Source of the DNA: SAR324 cluster bacterium
Lineage (GTDB): Bacteria > SAR324 > NAC60-12
Length of the DNA: 64,000 nt
Direction: 5' to 3'
Assembly: GCA_028281495.1 (NCBI GenBank)
Contig: JANQJU010000026.1
Coordinates: 59,109-123,108, forward strand
Shown piece by piece: positions 15,001 to 20,587 of this stretch. The position numbers and the translations under genes were made by a program. How positions within the stretch are numbered: position 1 is the first letter of the stretch; each line of letters opens with the position of its first letter. The notes beneath the pieces were generated by a model. That model saw only the letters and a program-made list of their open reading frames with translations, was not told the DNA's origin and made no database searches.

Positions 15001-18000
15001 GTGAAGCAAGCCGAAGTGGCTTGGGGAGCCGTGGAGGATTTCAAAAACCGTGACATTGTTGCAGGCCTGAAAAAAATCGAAACCAGTCAACTGATTGCCA
15101 CGTTTTCCGCAGAGGGACAGAAGGCTTTTGGTCAAATTGTGATCGTGGCCCAACGAGCAGAAATCGCTTGGGGAGCCGTCGACCAATTCCGTCAAGTGCA
15201 GATCGTCCCAGGATTACAGACCATCCAGCACAGTCAATTGATCGCCTTCTTTTCCGACGACGCGCAAGCCGTGTTTGGTCGGGTGGTCACGGTGGTGCAG
15301 AAACTGGAAACGGCCTGGGGTTCGGTGGAGGATTTCAAACAACTGCGAATCGTTCCCGGCCTGGAAAAAATCGAGGCCAGCCAAATCTTTGCCGAGATTT
15401 CCGAAGACGTGCAAAAGGGCTTTTCCCAAGGCGTGGATATTGTCCGCAAGCTGGAACAATGCTGGCCCGCAGTGGGGATGCTGCAACAAGGCCAAGTGTT
15501 GCTTGCTTTGCAACGTATCGAATCGACCGAAGTGTTGGCGGTCATTTCCCCCGACGTGCAAGCCGGTTACAGCAAAGCCGTTGGGTTTGTAGGACAGCTC
15601 GATCCTGCCTGGGATGCGGTACAGCTTCTCCGCCAAGGCAATGTGCAGGGGGCTTTACAAAAGCTCTCTACCGTGACCCTGCTCGCCGAAATTTCTCCAG
15701 AAGCCCAAGATGCGTTTACCAAAGCCATCGACTTCTTAAGCAAGATCGAACCGGCCTATCAAGCGATGCGCAATTTGCGTGTGGGTACCATCGGTCCTGC
15801 CTTGAAAGACATCGAAGACACTCAATTGCTCGCGGTGATTTCCGAAGACGTGCAGTCTATTTTTGGAAAGATCGTGACCTTTGTGACCAAGATCGAAAAG
15901 GCATGGGGAGCGGTCGATCTCTTCCGCCAGCAGAAGTTGGTTCCTGGTTTAGAAACCATCCGCGACAGCGAACTGATTGCCGAAATTTCTCCAGAAGCCC
16001 AAGAAGCGTTTGCTCGTGTGGTCGACATCGTGGGGTATGCCGAGGCCGCTGCAAAATCCATCGATTACTTCATCAAACGGGACTACTTACGCGGTTTGGA
16101 GCAGATCGAAGACAGCCAAATCCTCACCGTCTTCCCCGACGATGTCCAAGCCATTTTCACCCGCGTGTTGGAGTTTGCCAAAGCGTTGGTGCCCGCATCC
16201 AAGGCCATCCGCTACTTCCAGCAGGGCCGATTGGAAGCGGGAATCAAGGCCATTCGTGACAGCGGTCTGTTGGAACTGATTCATCCCGACGCCCCCAAGA
16301 TTCTCGATATTGCCGAAAGCCTCACGGGAGCGATTGATGCTATGAAGACCTTGGCCAAGGGGCAGGTCACCAAAGGCATCCAACAACTCCTGGATTGCAA
16401 GCTCCTGGAACAGATCTCGCCCGACTTGCAAGAGGCCGTTCAAAAGCTGCTCGATATCCTATTGAAACTGGAAGCCGCCAAAGAAGCCATCGAATCGATG
16501 ATCCGAGGCAACATCACCGGCGGTTTGGAAAAATTGATCGAGAGCCAATTCCTTGCGCTCATTTCGGAAGACGCTCAGCATGCCGTCGAGCAACTGCTCG
16601 ATATTGTGAAAAAACTCAATGCGGTGCGCCCGGCCCTCGATGCTTTCCGACGCGGCGACGTGATCACGGGCCTCCAACTGTTGCTCGATGCCGAGGTTCT
16701 TCCCGAAGAATTACAACAAGTGGTGCAAACGGTCACCGACCTGATCCCCAAGATCACTTTGGCCAAAGAAGCCATCGATTGCTTCCGCAACGGGGACTAT
16801 GTGGAAGGCTTGAAGAAATTGGTTCAAGCTGATTTCTTGCCATCCGAAGTCGAAGGCCTGCTCGACAAACTGCAAACCGCGATGAGCATGCTCGGCGGAG
16901 CGAGTGCCGCCTTCGATGCGCTGATGAGTGGGGATCTCGCCGGAGGTCTCGACGCCTTGCTCGATTCTGGACTCGTTCCCGACGAACTCAAAGGCGTGGT
17001 CAGTGGCCTCAAAGACGTCACCGCAGGCATCGGGGTGGCCCAAGATGCGATGAATGCCTTTGCCAACGGCGACATTTCGGGAGCCTTGGGTGCGCTCAGC
17101 GACAGCGGACTGCTTCCACCTGAAGCCCAAGGCCTCGTGGAAGCCGCTCAAGACGCTCAAGCCAAATTCGATGCGGCGTCCAATGCCCTGAGCAGCTTCC
17201 AAAACGGAGACATTGCTGGAGGCTTTTCTGCCCTTGCCGACAGCGGTCTGGTGCCACCCGAAGCCGCTGCCTTGGCTGACCATGCTAATGAAGTCCTGTC
17301 TCAGATGGACGATGCCAAAGCCTTGGTCGATAGCAGCCTGAGCAACTTGAGCGAAACCCTGCCTTCCCCGGCAAGCGATTTGGCAGCCAGTGCCCAAAAT
17401 GTGCTTTCTCAAGTTTCGGATGCTCAAAGCTTTGTGGATGCTGTCAAGAATCCGGCTGATGCGGTCGGCAATCTGACCTCCGGATTGGGTGCCTTAGGAG
17501 ATTCCGGCAGTTCTGCGGCGGCTGCCAATAAAGCGTCGGATGCGGCCGCTGCTGCGAAAAAAGCCGCTCAAGACTGTTTCGATGAAGCTTTTGGCAAAAA
17601 AGGCGAAGCCGAACCGGCCAAAGCGCAATCGGCTGAACCTCCCACCCCTCCTGAAGGCAACGCCACTCCCGACGAACCGGAAGTCCTTACCATCACGGTC
17701 AGCACGCCGTTGGGGGAAGACTTGGCACTCCGCAGCATTCATGGAGAAGAACAGATTTCGGGTTTATTCCATTTCACCTTGGAGATGGTTTCTGAAAAGT
17801 CGGACCTCACTTTCAGTTCAATCGTCGGCGAAAAAGCAACGGTCACCATGGACCTCCGAGGCGAGAATAAAAAATACTACAACGGCATCGTGAGTCGCTT
17901 CATTCAAGCAGGCACCGAGATCGGCACCGAAGAAAAACTGTACACCGTGTATTATGCCGAATTGCGCCCCTGGTTGTGGCAACTCACCTTGGCGGCTGAT

Positions 18001-19743
18001 TGCTGCATCTTCCAAGAGCTTTCTACTCCGGACATCATCGAAAAAATCTTCAATGACGGCAGCTTCACCGACTTCGAAAACCAACTCAAAGGCACTTACG
18101 ACAAGCGGGACTACTGCGTTCAATATATGGAGACCACCTTCGATTTCATCTCTCGTTTGATGGAAGAGGAAGGCATCTTCTACTTCTTCAAACACGAAGA
18201 CGGCAAACACACGATGGTCTTAGCTGACGACGCCAGTGCCCACCAAAATGTTCCTGGCAAAGCCTCCGAATTCGAATACCGTCCCGAAGACGCCGAAGAG
18301 CAAATTGAAGACATCCTCACCCGCTGTACCCTGGAAGAACAAGTCGTTACCGGAAAATACGCCATGACGGACTACAATTTCGAGGTCCCGAGTACCAGTT
18401 TGTTGGTCAACTCCGATGGCGATAAAAGCAAAATGAAGGTCTACGAATATCCAGGACGCTACACCAAAAAAGACGCAGGAGAACCTCGTTCCAACAAACA
18501 CTTAGAAGCTTACGAACTCCCGGCCAAGCGCATCCACGGACAAAGCCGATGCCGTCCATTTTATTCAGGCTACGTGTTCAAATTGCTCAATCATGAACGC
18601 ACGGATGTGAATGTCGAATACGTTTTGTGGCGGGTGATTCACAATGGAGATCAAGAGGAATACAGCAATGCCTTTGAGGCCTTCCCCAAAGATGTGCCGT
18701 ATCGTGCTCCACGGGTTACCAAAAAACCACGCATTGTGGGCTTCCAAACGGCCAAAGTGGTTGGCAAGGATGGGGAAGAAATCTGGACCGATAAGTATGG
18801 CCGCGTGAAAGTCCGCTTCCATTGGGATCAAGGGGACTCCGAGGACGAAAATGCCTCATGCTGGATTCGTGTGGCCCAGACCTGGGCTGGAAAAAACTGG
18901 GGCACCATGTTCATTCCACGCATCGACATGGAAGTGGTGGTGAGCTTCCTCGATGGTGACCCGGACCGACCGATCATTACTGGAGCCGTGTACAATGCGG
19001 AACAAACCGTCCCTTATGCACTGACGGCCAACCAAACCCAAAGCACGATCAAAAGCAATTCTTCGAAAGGCGGCGAAGGTTTCAATGAGATCCGTTTCGA
19101 AGACAAAAAAGATTCTGAAGAGATTTACATGCACGCTCAAAAAGACATGAATATCGATGTGTGCAATGACCAAACAATCAACATTCAGAAAAATCGCACG
19201 GTCACGCTCAAAGAAGAACACGACACGTTAACCATTGAAAAAGGGAATCTCACCACCACCGTCACTGAAGGCAATGAAACGCATGAGGTCAAAAAAGGCG
19301 ACCGCACTCTTTCTGTGAAAGGCAATCAAACTCACACCACCGATGGCGATTACACCGACACCGTTAAAGGCAACTTCTCGCATACCGTCAAAGGCAACTA
19401 TGATTTGAAAGTGAGTGGGGATTTGACTTTTGATGTCACTGGCAACGTGACCATCAAGTCCGGTCAAGCGAGCACGTTACAGGCAGGAACCAATATGACG
19501 GTGAAGGCAGGACAAGACCTGAATGCCGAAGCTGGCATGAATCTGGTGAACAAAGCAGGAATGGATCTGACCAACAAAGCGAGCATGAACCTCACCAACG
19601 AAGCCAGCATGAATCTCACCAACAAAGCCAGCATGACGTTGTCGAATCAATCCAGTTTGACTTTGGAAAGCAAAGGCACGACCGCCGAAGTCAATGGCAG
19701 TGCAATGCTGACCTTAAAAGGCGGGATGGTGATGATCAATTAA
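1..19743 (+). CDS. Giant repeat protein with C-terminal type VI secretion VgrG spike (5' end outside window)
   Basis: The frame is open from base 1 and already inside a repeat, so the start lies upstream; more than 6,570 residues are visible. Residues up to about 5,850 are tandem units of about 46-50 residues with a pattern of Phe/Leu-x-x-Gly, Gly-Leu-x-x-Leu, Ser-x-Leu-Leu, then LLPPEA or LLALISEDAQ, then a heptad-like stretch ending in Lys-x-x-x-Ala. LLPPEA units dominate to about 7.2 kb and again at 16.6-17.3 kb; ISEDAQ-type units fill the middle. Three Ser/Thr/Asp-rich linkers interrupt the array. From about 17.68 kb a full VgrG follows: gp27-like hub, the OB-fold part with YGRVKVRFHWD and WAGKNWGTMFIPR, a GGEGFNEIRFED motif, and a C-terminal Thr/Asn-rich beta-helix needle. 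VgrG trimers cap the Hcp tube of the T6SS. Known VgrG extensions are normally C-terminal effectors, so a giant N-terminal array is odd. No other T6SS gene is in view. VgrG identity is firm; repeat function is unknown. Confidence 0.93.
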   Translation, partial: AASDLQKGSVSAGLAKLSESGLLPPEAQEVATQVQELTPKVDAAKTALQSFQQGDAAGGLNQLSASGLLPPEAQEVATQVDTLSKQVESAKTGLSSLQSGQVGEGLRQLSESGLLPPEAQEIAQTVQQTTTQVEQAQEGLETLASGEITDGLQQLTDAQLLPPEADEVATQIQSLQTELKNTETAFEQFQNGSVAEGLQQLSTNELLPAEAQTVAGNLKSLSEKVTAAKDSLDQFREGQVAAGLQQLTEKKLLPAEAQTVAEKIPQIESALESVEAALSDFQEGEIAPGLQKLTDGNLLPEEAQPITTQVQDLSDTLSQAKSAIDQFRAGQLADGAQTLLESSLIKGDSQPDLGSASADTSTDSESADTSTDSTPADTSTDSTPADSASAGTPTQDQTAGQISGQTLPDQIRHVLSNADAAQAAFEQFQSGKITPGFKQLSETSWMPEEAQTVLKQLDAVTTQLESAQTATSRFQSDNPVGGLEVLRQAELLPTETETLEQELTTLLDTTHAAQNALEDFKNGHLAQGLGKLKDNGVLPEESKDLVPQIQQVTSTVEKAKTALDAFAQGEVVSGLQTLQDYKILGQDAQPLLNDVRQIQTRTTTVQAAETSFQQGQLAAGLKALRDSQGLSPEAQDLSLKAEDQLGPLNGVQKVLEQFQAGSVAPGLQALVDEGLLPPEANTLADEVNTVSNQVQQAEAAFEQFAQGQVASGLTQLGKTDLLPADAQATAEQVQVVAQNVEMALNAFDDFKEGKLVSGFQKLKDSTFLPVEAGELVTYIQEAQDHVNTVETVLDAFKDGKVVEGFQKLDESGLLPDTFNELLNQLQNIADRVQTAQEGLQDFKSGQVADGLKKLGETGLLGSEAFDLASQLETVQDLIATAANALSDFEGAKLSAGLQKLFEVELLDAQYQSIVDPIAQVEGELASDDPALSDFRRGRVARGLAKLSKNEAFPPDTKAVATELKEAEKRIAGAQSALKNFQRGQVIDGLNRLVDVEFLPTSTKPLIDQLRQSKKKVDNAGRGLTDFERGRVANGLKKLTESTLLPAEGEDLADQVDQLEDHYRTAQKSLEAFQYGNLENGLQQLKASTFLPLDADPMIDPAQSSEDQLKIAQQAGDEFQNNKVAEGLRQLAQADLLPPETTALADQLEAVTAQIEEVQAAFQQFQKGEVGNGMTSLSSVTLLSEASRQVAGSLQEVIDHLEQAQTALQTFEQGETPKGFQQLIASTFLNAEIEPLIPEIEQLLQSTSSAEAAFEAFQQGQLNEGLQQLQSAELLSEASQALVEPVQEVGQFMESAKAGLDALQAGQIPEGLQQLTESQLLPEATQTIVDQIQTVIHTVEAVTQAQASWKEGEIAAGFTPLTEGSSTSAQDTSTSAEDTSTSAPAGEDSPSAGVLLSETAKGVIPAIEALDDRLKTAQQALESLQQGQVPEGLTQLVDSEWLPSEGSLLADAVKGISQKLEVLQTAEPDFAQVKVAEGLQKWLQGELLSSDAATEVTKVGDASQKLDTLKTVFDGFRQGQVSEGLTQLSEAELLPPEAKELATSIQTVLDKVDTTRTAFSEFKRGNIAEGLRNLTDSEWLPSETLNLADQVQSLTETISVSQQAFEDFSRGNVVGGLELLSENKVLPPEADTLAQSVRDLQEKVETTQQAFDTMIQGNLSEGLQTLRQAEVLPEEVQTIAKQVQDLTDKVDTASNALEAFRRGEAAEGLSWLSNGGLLPPEAQTIANELQGITEKVGTAQQGLEALCQGDLSGGFDTLLQGDLLPDSASGLAEQVQGIGEAVQSAQGAFDAFRQGDVSGGLSSLAQTGLLPPEAENLGKMIPDVLSKADAARQAFASIKDGDIAGGLSKLGESGALPDAAQSLVDQAAEVTAKVDAAKGAVSAFKNGDVSGGLQTLHDSGVLPEGSGEYVQAVQDTMSQMRVAKGAFDQLKAGNVAGGFQQLQDTGLVPDANRLIGPVQDAVQAAQNVPKMKTLVSQAQQKLKQTASLSTSASETLQKAKDTLNAMPSPESVVDTSSKVADTLQAKVQVQKTYREGIEAGETVPEGPQLMRNIGKGSREVLQNDAPTSVILDPSFSGLSTMQDKIETARTGVNETKQQTEDLKDPVKEAGTVPESTKKSQDLADQASKTLDQANNGQAEASELLEQSRAADSGGAMQGLLKQSSKFPNAKKLTSPASDPSAQTTSSLQTSQDKIEQAQNILSLPPVPNLSQGFDQLEANQALTPEAQAVVDQARVVQAKVDEGKGMLQDFRQQDATKAMSQARKDKSVAPEQKDSLKQTRKAQRKVNRASQGMDAFRQGDVSGGLKHWSKGGLLKPEAKQLAKKVKQNEDKYTAAWDAKKSLQKNDVAGGLKQMEQSSLLDSQASQHADSIQKLTDTVESSKGSLDSFRQGDFSSGVNQIDNSGAMDYAPASSSSSSASSTSTDSSASASSSTSADSSSTSSSTSSSASSSTSADSSTSASSSTSSSTSADSSSTSADSSSTSTDSSAASGSDSSSDSGIGGGLGGLLDMGDKITQAKEGLEELTQGQVVEGFTKIADTKLLGMVSSDAQDLLEKVVNLLGKIDVAKQIAQDFRNKRILQGLEKLKESGILDLLPADVKDAVEKVIGIVSNIDLLRQAFQDFRQKRVMEGLDKVKQTGFLPEPAEQAIGKIQEVMDKLDDLEAALDDLEAGRFIEGLKKIIDSNVVGIVYPPAQEALGKVSDLLDKVEQLQQAVEKLLNGQIMEGLQQIADTQVVGMISEDAQKAFEDIIGIFGKIEKASEAIGYLQQGEILKGVTAVEESELLAVISDDAQKFLTQFRELIEKGKQAQAAIPQFLTGDILGGVTTVEESGFVGVISQDAQNALSEIKGLIEKGMVAYGAIADFQGLRFADGLKKIEQSELLALISEDAQKAIGTLATLVEKLTQIWEKVRQLQTSGKTDPQEILTVLLDILKAVEESQLFALISDQAQTALTQVIGLLEKLPDVIAALEKLTQLENPDEVQIAEAVLEVVQAVEKTEFFAIISQDLQNGLGFVSDLIQRALKAWAAKDLFLEQKFVEGIKAVQESEFFGLFSQDLQDGLTTVTDYVERAAKAWEAKDDFMNLEIVAGLEKVEASQLFAIISDQAQEMIGTIKEFVTRLQKAWAAVDDFEQMKILEGITKIEDSQVVALVSAEGQEALTFIRDVVERATKAWAAKDQFLEGDVLGGITTVESSEFLLLIHQSAQDALTTLKEVVERAEKALASKDDFLAGKYLDGLTKIEDSQLLALIHEEAQKAISTIRELVEKGQVAYESVDLFKALEIVQGLQKVEDSQLLAVISEDAQGVLTQIRELAQKVETAATSIDDFKQGDILAGLQKIEDSELLALLPSIGDQAQASLGTLKDAYQRATVAAEAIPLFEQGQYVDGLKKLEESKLAELIHPEAQNFITKLIDVAERATIGAEAYQLFTQKEIVPGLEKAIESQLLLLIPEVGDDAQKILNDLLALVQKAEMAWAGVQDLKAQDYKTGLEKIRDSELLTVLPEIGDDAQAVLVKVVDSFEKITTAIDSRTLFEQGQYIEGLQKIEESEVLLVIPDYGTQAQDLLKLVVDIANRVTVALEAKDDFLKIAEVPPQEGLQSLLAGLQKISDSQLLDLVNGSSILTSIQDILTRMDKAWTGFDSLKSGEILTGLQTIEDSELLALLPKIGDQAQASLSTLQDAYQRATVAAEAIPLFEQGQYVDGLKKLEESKLAELIAPEAQDFITQLIDVAERATIGAEAYQLFTQKEIVAGLEKAIESQLLLLIPEVGDDAQKILNDLLTLVQKTEIAWAGVQDLKAGEYKTGLEKIRDSELLTLLPEIGADAQAVLVKVVDSFDKITTAIESRTLFEQGQYLEGLQQIETSEVLLVIPEYGAHAQDLLKLVIDIANRVNAALAAKDDFLKIAEVPPQEGLQSLLAGLQKVADSQLLDLVDGTSVLTSVQDVLTRVDKAWTGFDSLTSGELVTGLTQIEESQLAALIHADAQTGLATLKEWIEKATAAWEAVPDFENQDWVAGLKKLEASGFFALISEDAQIALGQLTSLVEKATLAWEAKPLFENLDIAGGLQKIEESQLLTLISDEAQSVVARLREIAQTAEVPEDAITDFQNGDIISGVQKLLNSDWITQLAELDPSLTSVVAQVRDFVDRLQQAIPALADFQAKNFGEGLQTLQSSELFGFFSGSAQSALGTITTVVQRLERAWTAIPDFQEKRWSDGLQKIQASRLLGTFSTEAQQALGQVVKWVRRAEQAWEALPLFAQGQYTAGLQQLYDSRLLELIADDAQSALDLTIRLIKAVESAAQSRTDFEAYQIADGLRKIQASGLVEIVGNEILAKLFPDLASVNVQDLLGQVVEFADALEKASGAFNEFKQGNIPDGLNTIQASGLLELIAGKVDGLEILSEFVQSLEKAWGAVAYFEKGEIVQGLQTVEASQIFAVLTTGLPIDGQAIFSQATDLVTRVDKAAQAIPDFQAKQIVPGLEKVESSQLLAFFSKDAQTAFSSAVEFVQRAEKAYGAVDQFKQLQIVQGLETIEDSQVIALFSQEAQSIAGEVVTFVQRGELAWEAVPLFSQGQYTAGLQKLYDSRLLELVANEAQSALDLAIRLIKALEAAVQSRSDFEAYRIADGLRTIHTSGLMEIVGDEILAKLFPALASVNCQDLLRQVVEFADALERASGAFSDFKQGRIPEGLRTIQASGILELLAGKVEGLEILSEFAESLEKAWGSVEYFQRGDIVRGMQEVETSQIFAVITTGLPIDGQAIFSQATDLVTRVDKAAQSIPDFQSKQIVPGLEKVESSQLLAFFSNDVQTAFSTAVEFVKRAEKAYGAVDQFKQVQIVPGLETIESSQVIALFSQEAQTIAGQVVDFVKRLEQASASIEDFKQLQIIPGLEKIEASQVLEPLGVQDLFSQIVDFLKKLAVAYEAIDLLKQWQFAAAAEKIEASQVVAVFSQEAQDIVARVARFLKALESLSSVIDDFKNFEIVTGLTKIQDSRILAEFSEDAQNYFSQAVTVVKQAEVAWGAVEDFKNRDIVAGLKKIETSQLIATFSAEGQKAFGQIVIVAQRAEIAWGAVDQFRQVQIVPGLQTIQHSQLIAFFSDDAQAVFGRVVTVVQKLETAWGSVEDFKQLRIVPGLEKIEASQIFAEISEDVQKGFSQGVDIVRKLEQCWPAVGMLQQGQVLLALQRIESTEVLAVISPDVQAGYSKAVGFVGQLDPAWDAVQLLRQGNVQGALQKLSTVTLLAEISPEAQDAFTKAIDFLSKIEPAYQAMRNLRVGTIGPALKDIEDTQLLAVISEDVQSIFGKIVTFVTKIEKAWGAVDLFRQQKLVPGLETIRDSELIAEISPEAQEAFARVVDIVGYAEAAAKSIDYFIKRDYLRGLEQIEDSQILTVFPDDVQAIFTRVLEFAKALVPASKAIRYFQQGRLEAGIKAIRDSGLLELIHPDAPKILDIAESLTGAIDAMKTLAKGQVTKGIQQLLDCKLLEQISPDLQEAVQKLLDILLKLEAAKEAIESMIRGNITGGLEKLIESQFLALISEDAQHAVEQLLDIVKKLNAVRPALDAFRRGDVITGLQLLLDAEVLPEELQQVVQTVTDLIPKITLAKEAIDCFRNGDYVEGLKKLVQADFLPSEVEGLLDKLQTAMSMLGGASAAFDALMSGDLAGGLDALLDSGLVPDELKGVVSGLKDVTAGIGVAQDAMNAFANGDISGALGALSDSGLLPPEAQGLVEAAQDAQAKFDAASNALSSFQNGDIAGGFSALADSGLVPPEAAALADHANEVLSQMDDAKALVDSSLSNLSETLPSPASDLAASAQNVLSQVSDAQSFVDAVKNPADAVGNLTSGLGALGDSGSSAAAANKASDAAAAAKKAAQDCFDEAFGKKGEAEPAKAQSAEPPTPPEGNATPDEPEVLTITVSTPLGEDLALRSIHGEEQISGLFHFTLEMVSEKSDLTFSSIVGEKATVTMDLRGENKKYYNGIVSRFIQAGTEIGTEEKLYTVYYAELRPWLWQLTLAADCCIFQELSTPDIIEKIFNDGSFTDFENQLKGTYDKRDYCVQYMETTFDFISRLMEEEGIFYFFKHEDGKHTMVLADDASAHQNVPGKASEFEYRPEDAEEQIEDILTRCTLEEQVVTGKYAMTDYNFEVPSTSLLVNSDGDKSKMKVYEYPGRYTKKDAGEPRSNKHLEAYELPAKRIHGQSRCRPFYSGYVFKLLNHERTDVNVEYVLWRVIHNGDQEEYSNAFEAFPKDVPYRAPRVTKKPRIVGFQTAKVVGKDGEEIWTDKYGRVKVRFHWDQGDSEDENASCWIRVAQTWAGKNWGTMFIPRIDMEVVVSFLDGDPDRPIITGAVYNAEQTVPYALTANQTQSTIKSNSSKGGEGFNEIRFEDKKDSEEIYMHAQKDMNIDVCNDQTINIQKNRTVTLKEEHDTLTIEKGNLTTTVTEGNETHEVKKGDRTLSVKGNQTHTTDGDYTDTVKGNFSHTVKGNYDLKVSGDLTFDVTGNVTIKSGQASTLQAGTNMTVKAGQDLNAEAGMNLVNKAGMDLTNKASMNLTNEASMNLTNKASMTLSNQSSLTLESKGTTAEVNGSAMLTLKGGMVMIN
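7231..7506 (+). repeat. Ser/Thr/Ala/Asp low-complexity linker (minisatellite-like)
   Basis: About 90 codons composed nearly only of Ser, Thr, Ala and Asp, made of short variants of SSTSADSS, separate the LLPPEA-type repeats from the ISEDAQ-type repeats of the giant protein. Two shorter linkers of the same style lie at about 1066-1180 and 4090-4170. The repetitive codons suggest slippage-driven length variation. A flexible hinge is the likely structural role (inference). Confidence 0.8.
10021..11900 (+). repeat. Higher-order duplication inside the giant gene, period 942 bp
   Basis: The block starting with codons for LLALLPSIGDQAQAS at 10021 recurs as LLALLPKIGDQAQAS at 10963. Six to seven successive repeat units are copied in the same order, including the distinctive segments KIAEVPPQEGLQSLLAGLQK and AWTGFDSL. 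Protein identity between the copies is much higher than between neighbouring single units, which points to a recent in-frame block duplication of 314 codons. Confidence 0.85.
12730..14575 (+). repeat. Second higher-order duplication inside the giant gene, period 930 bp
   Basis: A block beginning WEALPLFAQGQYTAGLQ at about 12730 is repeated from about 13660 as WEAVPLFSQGQYTAGLQ. Both copies carry the same unusual units, for example VGNEILAKLFP/VGDEILAKLFP and TTGLPIDGQAIFSQATD. The period is 310 codons and is independent of the 942-bp duplication just upstream. Confidence 0.85.
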
Positions 19744-19795
19744 ATTCAAGCGATTGAAGCGGTGATCAATTCATAACTTTTGTAAGGAGAACCGG

Positions 19796-20485
19796 ATGGC
19801 TCAACAACTCAACCATTCCACATTGCACTACGCGCTGATGGGACATGTGGTTGATCAAGGTTATGCCCCGAGTGTCCAAGACCTTTCGGGGCAATTCGAC
19901 CGAAGTGAATCGGAAATCATCACCGCGCTCAAAGCGTTGCAAGAGTATCATGGGGTGGTGTTGCATCCTCACAATTCCGAAGTGTGGGTGATTCATCCGT
20001 TTTCCATGGCCCCCACTAATTTTTTAGTTCGCCAACAAGGTCGTGAATGGTGGGGAAATTGTGCGTGGTGTTCCTTAGGAGCGGCGGTGCTGCTAGGGGG
20101 GGAGGTGACCATCACCACCACCTTAGGGGCCAATGGCCCACAAGTGCAGTTACGCATTATCGATGAGGAGTTAATCGATCCACAGTATTATGTGCATTTT
20201 CCGATTCCCATGGTCGAATGTTGGCAGAATGTCGTTTTCACCTGTTCCACAATGCTGTTGTTTGATAGCGAATCTGCAATTCAAACCTGGTCCCAACGTC
20301 ATCATATTCCAGTGGGGGACATTCAACCCGTGGCGAACGTTTTTGAGTTGGCCAAAGTTTGGTATGGCAACCATTTGAGTCCCCATTGGCAAAAATGGAC
20401 TCTGGAAGAATCCAAAGCGATTTTCCAACGCTTCCATTTAACCGGATCGATATGGGATATTCCGATTTCGGGGGGACGCTTTTAG
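19796..20485 (+). CDS. Alkylmercury lyase (MerB)-like protein
   Basis: This 229-residue protein resembles the organomercurial lyase family, which cleaves carbon-mercury bonds with two cysteines and an acidic residue. An N-terminal winged-helix-like part (about 1-65) is followed by the MerB-type core. Cys89 lies in WGNCAWCSLGAA, matching the first catalytic Cys (MerB Cys96), and Cys150 in VVFTCSTMLLFDSE matches the second (Cys159). The position of MerB Asp99 appears to be Cys92, so this is either a variant or a relative with another role. ATG at 19796 has AAGGAG at 19784-19789. The gene follows the giant vgrG by 52 bp on the same strand and may be cotranscribed. No merA, merR or merT is nearby, so mercury resistance is not supported by context. 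Confidence 0.72.
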   Translation: MAQQLNHSTLHYALMGHVVDQGYAPSVQDLSGQFDRSESEIITALKALQEYHGVVLHPHNSEVWVIHPFSMAPTNFLVRQQGREWWGNCAWCSLGAAVLLGGEVTITTTLGANGPQVQLRIIDEELIDPQYYVHFPIPMVECWQNVVFTCSTMLLFDSESAIQTWSQRHHIPVGDIQPVANVFELAKVWYGNHLSPHWQKWTLEESKAIFQRFHLTGSIWDIPISGGRF

Positions 20486-20537
20486 CCAAGAAGTGGTTTT
20501 TAGCCAAGAAGTGGTTTTTAGCCAAGAAGTGGTTTTT
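20484..20537. repeat. Short tandem array, 18 bp x 3
   Basis: Three exact copies of an 18-bp unit (agccaagaagtggttttt) start at 20484. The first copy begins inside the stop codon of the MerB-like gene. Read through, the unit encodes a Lys-Lys-Trp-Phe-Leu-Ala repeat, but it also supplies in-frame TAG codons to the upstream gene. It ends 50 bp before the next start. Confidence 0.9.
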
Positions 20538-20587
20538 CTACCAACCCCAAGACGAGCGATAACCTGTGGATAAAGGAGTGAAGAGAA

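Larger units (their letters stand above)
1..17330 (+). repeat. Protein-level tandem repeat array, about 46-50 codons per unit
   Basis: Well over one hundred degenerate units run head to tail through the giant gene. Conserved positions are an aromatic residue plus Gly at the start, a Gly-Leu pair 6-7 residues later, Ser-x-Leu-Leu, an acidic-Ala-Gln turn, and a hydrophobic heptad-like stretch. Units in the first third have LLPPEA; central ones have LLALISEDAQ or LLxLIPEVGDDAQ. Between about 5.9 and 6.9 kb the pattern is poorly kept. The pattern suggests two or three short amphipathic helices per unit; this is inferred from residue spacing only. Confidence 0.85.

Noticed and set aside
15168..16259. 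363-codon frame in another frame of the giant gene
   Set aside because: It overlaps the repeat array throughout and its Arg/Pro/Ser-rich composition is that of a shifted frame.
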